A stretch of DNA of 64,000 bases from UBA10107 sp963835585 (lineage in GTDB: Archaea; Nanobdellota; Nanobdellia; Woesearchaeales; UBA10107), in NCBI GenBank assembly GCA_963835585.1, contig CAWIGF010000003.1, positions 1-64,000 of the forward strand, read 5' to 3'. The position numbers were made by a program, and so were the translations under genes. The notes beneath the pieces were generated by a model. That model saw only the letters and a program-made list of their open reading frames with translations, had not been told where the DNA came from and did no database searches. Numbering within the stretch: the first letter of the stretch is position 1; each line of letters opens with the position of its first letter. Below, one piece after another: positions 59,905-64,000 of this stretch.

Positions 59905-60584
59905 TTTTCAATATTTTTTATTCCTAGTTCAGGAATTACGGTTTTCTTGTCCAATGAAAGAATAAAATCAACGGCTTTTGCAATTTCGCTAGGTTCTAAT
60001 GCATTATTCATTTGCTTTTTAATTCCCACTTTTTCGAACAACTTCGTGTTCATCTTCCCTGGGTAAATTCCAGTAACGCGAATGCCAAACTTGGAAAGCT
60101 CAGGAAGAATTGATTTTGTGAACCCAGTTATTGCAAATTTTGAAGCTGAATAGACTGATCGTTCCGAACTTGCATAAATTCCAGCTTGTGAGATTATGTT
60201 TATGATTATACCTTCTTTTTGTTTTTTCATTTGTGGAACGATTGCCCTTGTCAAATAAATTGTGCCTAATGTATTTACATTAATTACACTTGATATTTGC
60301 TCAGGGTCATTAGTATCAATGGGTCCTTCGATCCATATTCCTGCATTATTTACAAGACAATCAACTCTCTTATATTTTTTTGTTATTTGTTCTACAGCCT
60401 TTGCAATTGCAGAATAATCAGAAACATCACACACAAAATAATCACAGGCAAGAGTTTTTGACGCCTTTTCTGTCTTTTCCTTGTTTTTTGCAAGTATGAT
60501 TACTTTATTATTTTTAGAGAGCATTTTAGCAATTTCATAACCAATGCCGTCGCTTCCTCCAGAAATAACAACTACTTTATCCAT
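59901..60584 (-). CDS. Short-chain dehydrogenase/reductase (SDR)
   Basis: 227 aa. VVVISGGSDGIGYEIAKMLS (cofactor loop), LVNNAGIWIEG, catalytic Ser in NIISQAG, YSASKFAITGFTKSI with the Tyr-x-x-x-Lys pair. Similar to 3-oxoacyl-reductase-like and sorbitol-type SDRs; substrate unknown. Ten bp downstream of sufC on the same strand, so it may be read through from the suf operon. Confidence 0.85.
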   Translation of the reverse strand: MDKVVVISGGSDGIGYEIAKMLSKNNKVIILAKNKEKTEKASKTLACDYFVCDVSDYSAIAKAVEQITKKYKRVDCLVNNAGIWIEGPIDTNDPEQISSVINVNTLGTIYLTRAIVPQMKKQKEGIIINIISQAGIYASSERSVYSASKFAITGFTKSILPELSKFGIRVTGIYPGKMNTKLFEKVGIKKQMNNALEPSEIAKAVDFILSLDKKTVIPELGIKNIEN

Positions 60585-60594
60585 ATCTTTTGTG

Positions 60595-61350
60595 TTATTT
60601 GTCAGTTATATAAACGTTTCTAATCAAATTTTCAAATCCATTTTGTTCAATTTCTTTTGCAACTTCTTTTGCTCCAGATTTTACTACAATCCCTTTGTTC
60701 ATAACATGAACATAATCTGGTTTTATGTATTTGAGCATGTTAATATAGTGTGTTATCAACATAATTCCTGTTTTTTGTTTATTCCTTATTTTATTTACCT
60801 CTTTGCATATTATTTTTAATGCGTCAACGTCCAATCCAGAATCAATTTCATCGAGAATAGCGTATTTTGGCTGCAAAAAGCTTAATTGAAGGATTTCCAT
60901 CTTCTTTTTTTCTCCACCAGAAAAACCTTCGTTCAAATTTCTTTTTTTCATTGATTCATCAATATGAAGCTCGTCCATTTTCTTTTTCATTATTTTATGG
61001 AACTCGATAACATTAAGCTTTTTTTCTTGAATATTATTTAGTGCACTTCTCATGAATGTGCTTGTATTAACACCTATTATTTCTTTCGGATGTTGGAATG
61101 CTAGAAACAACCCGAGTCTGGCTCGGACATCTGGAGATTTATTAGTGATATCTTTACCATTTAACATTATTTTTCCTTTTGTTACCTTGCACTTTGGATT
61201 TCCCATAATTGCATGGGCTAAAGTTGATTTTCCAGAACCATTTGGTCCCATTATAGCAGTTGTTTTTCCTTGTTCAAAAGACAACGTTATTCCTTTCAAT
61301 ATTTCTTTTCCTTCAATTTCAACATGCAAATTCTTAACTTCTATTTTCAT
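60595..61350 (-). CDS. sufC: Fe-S cluster assembly ATPase SufC
   Basis: 251 aa ABC ATPase: MKIEVKNLHVEIEGKEILKG, Walker A GPNGSGKST, Q-loop FLAFQHPKEIIGV, signature NEGFSGGEKKKMEIL, Walker B YAILDEIDSGLD. The D-S-G-L-D form and the short length are SufC traits. It drives the SufB scaffold. ATG 61350 overlaps sufU by 4 bp. Confidence 0.94.
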   Translation of the reverse strand: MKIEVKNLHVEIEGKEILKGITLSFEQGKTTAIMGPNGSGKSTLAHAIMGNPKCKVTKGKIMLNGKDITNKSPDVRARLGLFLAFQHPKEIIGVNTSTFMRSALNNIQEKKLNVIEFHKIMKKKMDELHIDESMKKRNLNEGFSGGEKKKMEILQLSFLQPKYAILDEIDSGLDVDALKIICKEVNKIRNKQKTGIMLITHYINMLKYIKPDYVHVMNKGIVVKSGAKEVAKEIEQNGFENLIRNVYITDK

Positions 61351-61775
61351 TTTCTGTCTTTTAATGCCCTCATCAAAGCTTTCATTGGTAGAAATGCACA
61401 TTTCATTCGTGGAACACTTATAGGTATTCCAATCATTTTGACCATGTCTTGGTTTGTTAATCTCATCGCATCTTCTATATTCATGTTCTTTATTTTATCA
61501 GTAAGCATGGAAGCACTCGCCTGCGATATTGCACAGCCCTGTCCGGTAAACGAGACCTCTTTTATTTTATTTCCACTTATTTTTATGGATAAAGTGATTT
61601 CATCACCACACGTTGGATTAAGTTCCCTGACTGAGATGGTTGGATCTTTAATTGAACCTTTGTTGTGTGGATTTTTATAATGATCAAGAATGTTCTCTTT
61701 GTACAGTTCATCCTCATAGCTCAATCCAGTTTCAATCTCTTCTTTGTGTTTCCTAAAATGAGCTTCTGTATTCAT
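61347..61775 (-). CDS. sufU: Fe-S scaffold/sulfur-transfer protein SufU (IscU-like)
   Basis: 142 aa. The three conserved Cys are present: NPTCGDEITL, GQGCAISQASASML, PRMKCAFLPMKAL. ILDHYKNPHNKGSIKDPTIS is the usual N-terminal segment. Overlaps sufS by 4 bp. Confidence 0.92.
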   Translation of the reverse strand: MNTEAHFRKHKEEIETGLSYEDELYKENILDHYKNPHNKGSIKDPTISVRELNPTCGDEITLSIKISGNKIKEVSFTGQGCAISQASASMLTDKIKNMNIEDAMRLTNQDMVKMIGIPISVPRMKCAFLPMKALMRALKDRK

Positions 61776-62977
61776 AATCTGAAAACCTTGATTGCTTTTT
61801 TTAATGATACCATTAATGCATCAACATCCTCTTTTGTATTGTAGAAATAGAATGAAGCTCTGCTAGTTCCTGGTATTTTTAATGATGCCATAAGGGGCAT
61901 GGCACAGTGATGGCCCCCGCGCAATGCGATTCCGTCACGATCAAGAATTTCGACAACATCATGAGGGTGAATTCCTTCTATGTGAAATGAAAGTACTGGG
62001 CCTCTATTTTCGATATTCTTAGGTCCAATTATTTTGACTTGCTTTATCTTCTTTATTTCCTCAAGTGCATATTTCATTACTGAATCCGATTGCTTTCTTG
62101 CTTTTTCGATTTCAAGAGACTCAAGATAATCAATTGTAGTTCCAAATGCGATGACATCCGATATGTTTTGAGTACCTCCCTCAAATTTATGTGGGATTTC
62201 ACTCCATGTGCTCATTTCCTGAGTTACTTCCTCTATCATGTGCCCGCCATAGTTGAACGGTTCTAGTTTTTCTAGTAATTTATTCTTCCCGAATAAGATA
62301 CCGACTCCCGTCGGTCCGCACATCTTATGTGCGGAAAATGCGAGAAAATCGCAATTTATTTTTTTAACATCTATTTTTTCATGCGGAATTGATTGTGCGG
62401 CATCTACTATGAATAACGCATTAGCTTGATGAGCAAGCATCTCAAGTTCCTTCAGTGGATTTATTGTTCCAAGGACATTTGACATGTGTGTTATGGAAAC
62501 TATTTTTGTTTTTTTGGTTATGAGTCTCTTCGCAGCATCCATGTCCAATCGGAAATCACCAGTTATTGGTATGAATTTTAGGATTGCACCTGTTTCTTTC
62601 GCGGCAATCTGCCATGGAACTAAGTTGCTGTGATGTTCCATAATACTTATTACGATTTCATCTCCATTTTTGAGATTATTTTTTAATCCGTGAGCGAGAA
62701 TGTTGATGCCTTCCGTAGTGCCTTTTGTGAAAATTATTTCTTCTGTTTCGGCATTCAAGTAATTAGCAACCTTTTTTCTTGTGGTTTCAAATGCTTCTGT
62801 TGCTTTGTTTGCCAGAGTATGTGTTCCTCTATGTGTATTTGCATTTATTGTTTCATAATATTTTTTGATAGCATTGATTACAATGAGTGGTTTTTGGCTA
62901 GTGGCTGCGTTATCAAGGTAAATTAATCTCTTACCATGAATCTTTTGTTTCAAAATAGGAAAATCTGTCTCTTTCAT
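61772..62977 (-). CDS. sufS: Cysteine desulfurase SufS
   Basis: 401 aa class V aminotransferase fold. IYLDNAATSQKPLIVINAIK, MEHHSNLVPWQ, PLP lysine in FSAHKMCGPTGVGILFG (about residue 222), GTSRASFYFYNTKEDVD, and the catalytic Cys in ALRGGHHCAMPL (about residue 358). Supplies sulfur from cysteine. One-base overlap with sufB. Confidence 0.95.
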   Translation of the reverse strand: MKETDFPILKQKIHGKRLIYLDNAATSQKPLIVINAIKKYYETINANTHRGTHTLANKATEAFETTRKKVANYLNAETEEIIFTKGTTEGINILAHGLKNNLKNGDEIVISIMEHHSNLVPWQIAAKETGAILKFIPITGDFRLDMDAAKRLITKKTKIVSITHMSNVLGTINPLKELEMLAHQANALFIVDAAQSIPHEKIDVKKINCDFLAFSAHKMCGPTGVGILFGKNKLLEKLEPFNYGGHMIEEVTQEMSTWSEIPHKFEGGTQNISDVIAFGTTIDYLESLEIEKARKQSDSVMKYALEEIKKIKQVKIIGPKNIENRGPVLSFHIEGIHPHDVVEILDRDGIALRGGHHCAMPLMASLKIPGTSRASFYFYNTKEDVDALMVSLKKAIKVFRL

Positions 62978-64000
62978 TAGTGGCCCTCAATCTCCATATC
63001 AATTAGCTTGTTGAATTCAATAGCGTATTCTAGTGGCAAAGCTTTGGTAATTGGCTCAACAAATCCTGTGATAATCATTTTTATCGCTTCCTCTTTTGAA
63101 AGTCCTCTGCTCATGAGGTAGAATATCTCTTCGTCACCAATTTTTCCTGTCGTTGCTTCGTGAGCTGCTGTAACATTGCTGTTGTCTATTTTCATCTCTG
63201 GAATCGTATTTGCAACGGATATATCATCCATAAGCAATGAATTACATACAACTTGTGTCGTTGCATTTATTGCTTTTTTTGTGATGTGGACCGAGCCTCG
63301 GTAAGTCGCGGTGCCACCATTCGTGCTTATGCTCTTGCTTCGTATTACTGAGGATGTGTTCGGTGCAAGGTGGAGTACTTTGCTTCCAGTATCTTGGTTT
63401 TGTCCATGATTAGCTATGGCAATTCCCAAGCTATCTGTGAACGACCCTTCTCCTTTTAGGACTGACATGGGGTAGAGCATAGTTGTTTTGGAACCATTAT
63501 TTGCATTTACCCAATACATTGCGGCGTTCTTCTCGACAATTGCGCGCTTGGTGTTGAGATTGTAAACATTTTTGCTCCAATTTTCTATCGATGTGTACTT
63601 CATCTTTGCGTTCGGCATGACAAATATTTCCACACAACCCGCATGTAGTGCAGAATTCTGGTATCTTGGTGAAGAGCAACCTTCAATATAGTGTAATTCT
63701 GCTCCTTCATCAATAATAATTAGAGTGTGTTCGAACTGTCCACCTTTCTCTGCATTCATCCTGAAATATGCCTGTAATGGAAGTTCAACTTTTACATTTT
63801 TTGGGACGTAAATGAAAGACCCACCACTCCAGACTGCCGCATGAAGCATTGTGAATTTGTGTGTAGAAACGGAAATACATGTCGTCATAAAGTATTTTTT
63901 TACCAAATCAGGGTATTTCTGAACAGCCGTGTCCATATTTTCGAAAATCACACCTTGTTCTTCTAATCTTTTTTTGAGATTATGATAGACCATCCCTCCA
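62977..64000 (-). CDS. sufB: Fe-S scaffold SufB (5' end outside the window)
   Basis: At least 341 residues visible, open to the window edge (frame reads GGMVYHNLKKRLEEQGVIFE). Beta-helix core: SGGSFIYVPKNVKVELPLQA, EGAELHYIEGCSSPRYQNSA, and C-terminal INNSNVTAAHEATTGKIGDE-like sequence with the conserved His and Glu. It is the cluster-building scaffold of SufBC. The missing N-terminal part should be about 100-130 residues. Confidence 0.93.
   Translation of the reverse strand, partial: GGMVYHNLKKRLEEQGVIFENMDTAVQKYPDLVKKYFMTTCISVSTHKFTMLHAAVWSGGSFIYVPKNVKVELPLQAYFRMNAEKGGQFEHTLIIIDEGAELHYIEGCSSPRYQNSALHAGCVEIFVMPNAKMKYTSIENWSKNVYNLNTKRAIVEKNAAMYWVNANNGSKTTMLYPMSVLKGEGSFTDSLGIAIANHGQNQDTGSKVLHLAPNTSSVIRSKSISTNGGTATYRGSVHITKKAINATTQVVCNSLLMDDISVANTIPEMKIDNSNVTAAHEATTGKIGDEEIFYLMSRGLSKEEAIKMIITGFVEPITKALPLEYAIEFNKLIDMEIEGH

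Noticed and set aside
1..64000. Phage, integrase, insertion sequence, rRNA or tRNA genes
   Set aside because: None was recognised on either strand; all sizeable frames are accounted for by housekeeping or surface genes.

Overview
This is a metagenome-style contig made of two unrelated pieces. Bases 1 to about 5,930 are GC-rich and bacterial. They hold remnants of mfd, alr (alanine racemase), a class A penicillin-binding protein, a DegT-family aminotransferase and a membrane glycosyltransferase-like protein, with bacterial hairpin terminators. Every one of these genes is broken by small indels, so this part looks like low-quality sequence wrongly joined to the rest. The bacterial source cannot be fixed by eye; a Gram-negative lineage such as Elusimicrobiota is possible.

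From about 5,940 to the end the DNA is AT-rich, nearly error-free and clearly archaeal: TBP, TFE, MCM, D-family DNA polymerase, Orc1/Cdc6, aIF2-beta, aIF1, PAN, pelota, Hjc, EndA, RNase P Rpp29, eukaryote-type ribosomal proteins and TATA boxes 24-28 nt ahead of many start codons (leaderless transcripts). PolD and the ribosomal gene order point to a euryarchaeal or DPANN-type archaeon. Small surface proteins with lipoboxes and compact gene spacing fit DPANN, but the phylum is an inference.

Layout of the archaeal part: tbp-mcm-rpa32 with an ORB-like element upstream (5,975-16,446 also holds spoIIM-like, aif2b, DUF424, polC and polB); cdc6 and a textbook replication origin with two inverted ORB elements around a very AT-rich, palindromic core (17,751-18,209); a TrmB-type regulator, an eIF2B-like protein, tfe, L34e/L14e (18,243-21,964); pheT-pheS and a second TrmB regulator whose HTH-coding DNA is identical to the first over 114 bp; pelota; a five-gene cell-surface cluster (27,627-33,649) with three related lipoproteins; rfcS, tyrS, pan, SDR, trm5, a frameshifted fen1, a winged-helix protein with a possible nuclease domain coupled to endA, rnz, nudix, hjc (33,719-45,019); then one minus-strand S10/spc ribosomal operon of 26 genes running from rpl3 (59,091) to secY and an EMC3-like insertase (44,993); finally an incomplete suf iron-sulfur operon (sufB-S-U-C).

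Functionally the archaeal segment is a replication-transcription-translation core region around the origin. The most notable new-looking items are a near-perfect C/D box guide RNA sitting in the rpl3-rpl4 spacer and aimed at the peptidyl-transferase region of 23S rRNA, a degenerate paralog of it near trm5, a structured leader in front of rpl3, an origin-type ORB in front of tbp-mcm, the gene-converted TrmB pair, and the surface lipoprotein family. No tRNA, rRNA, CRISPR array or insertion sequence was recognised.
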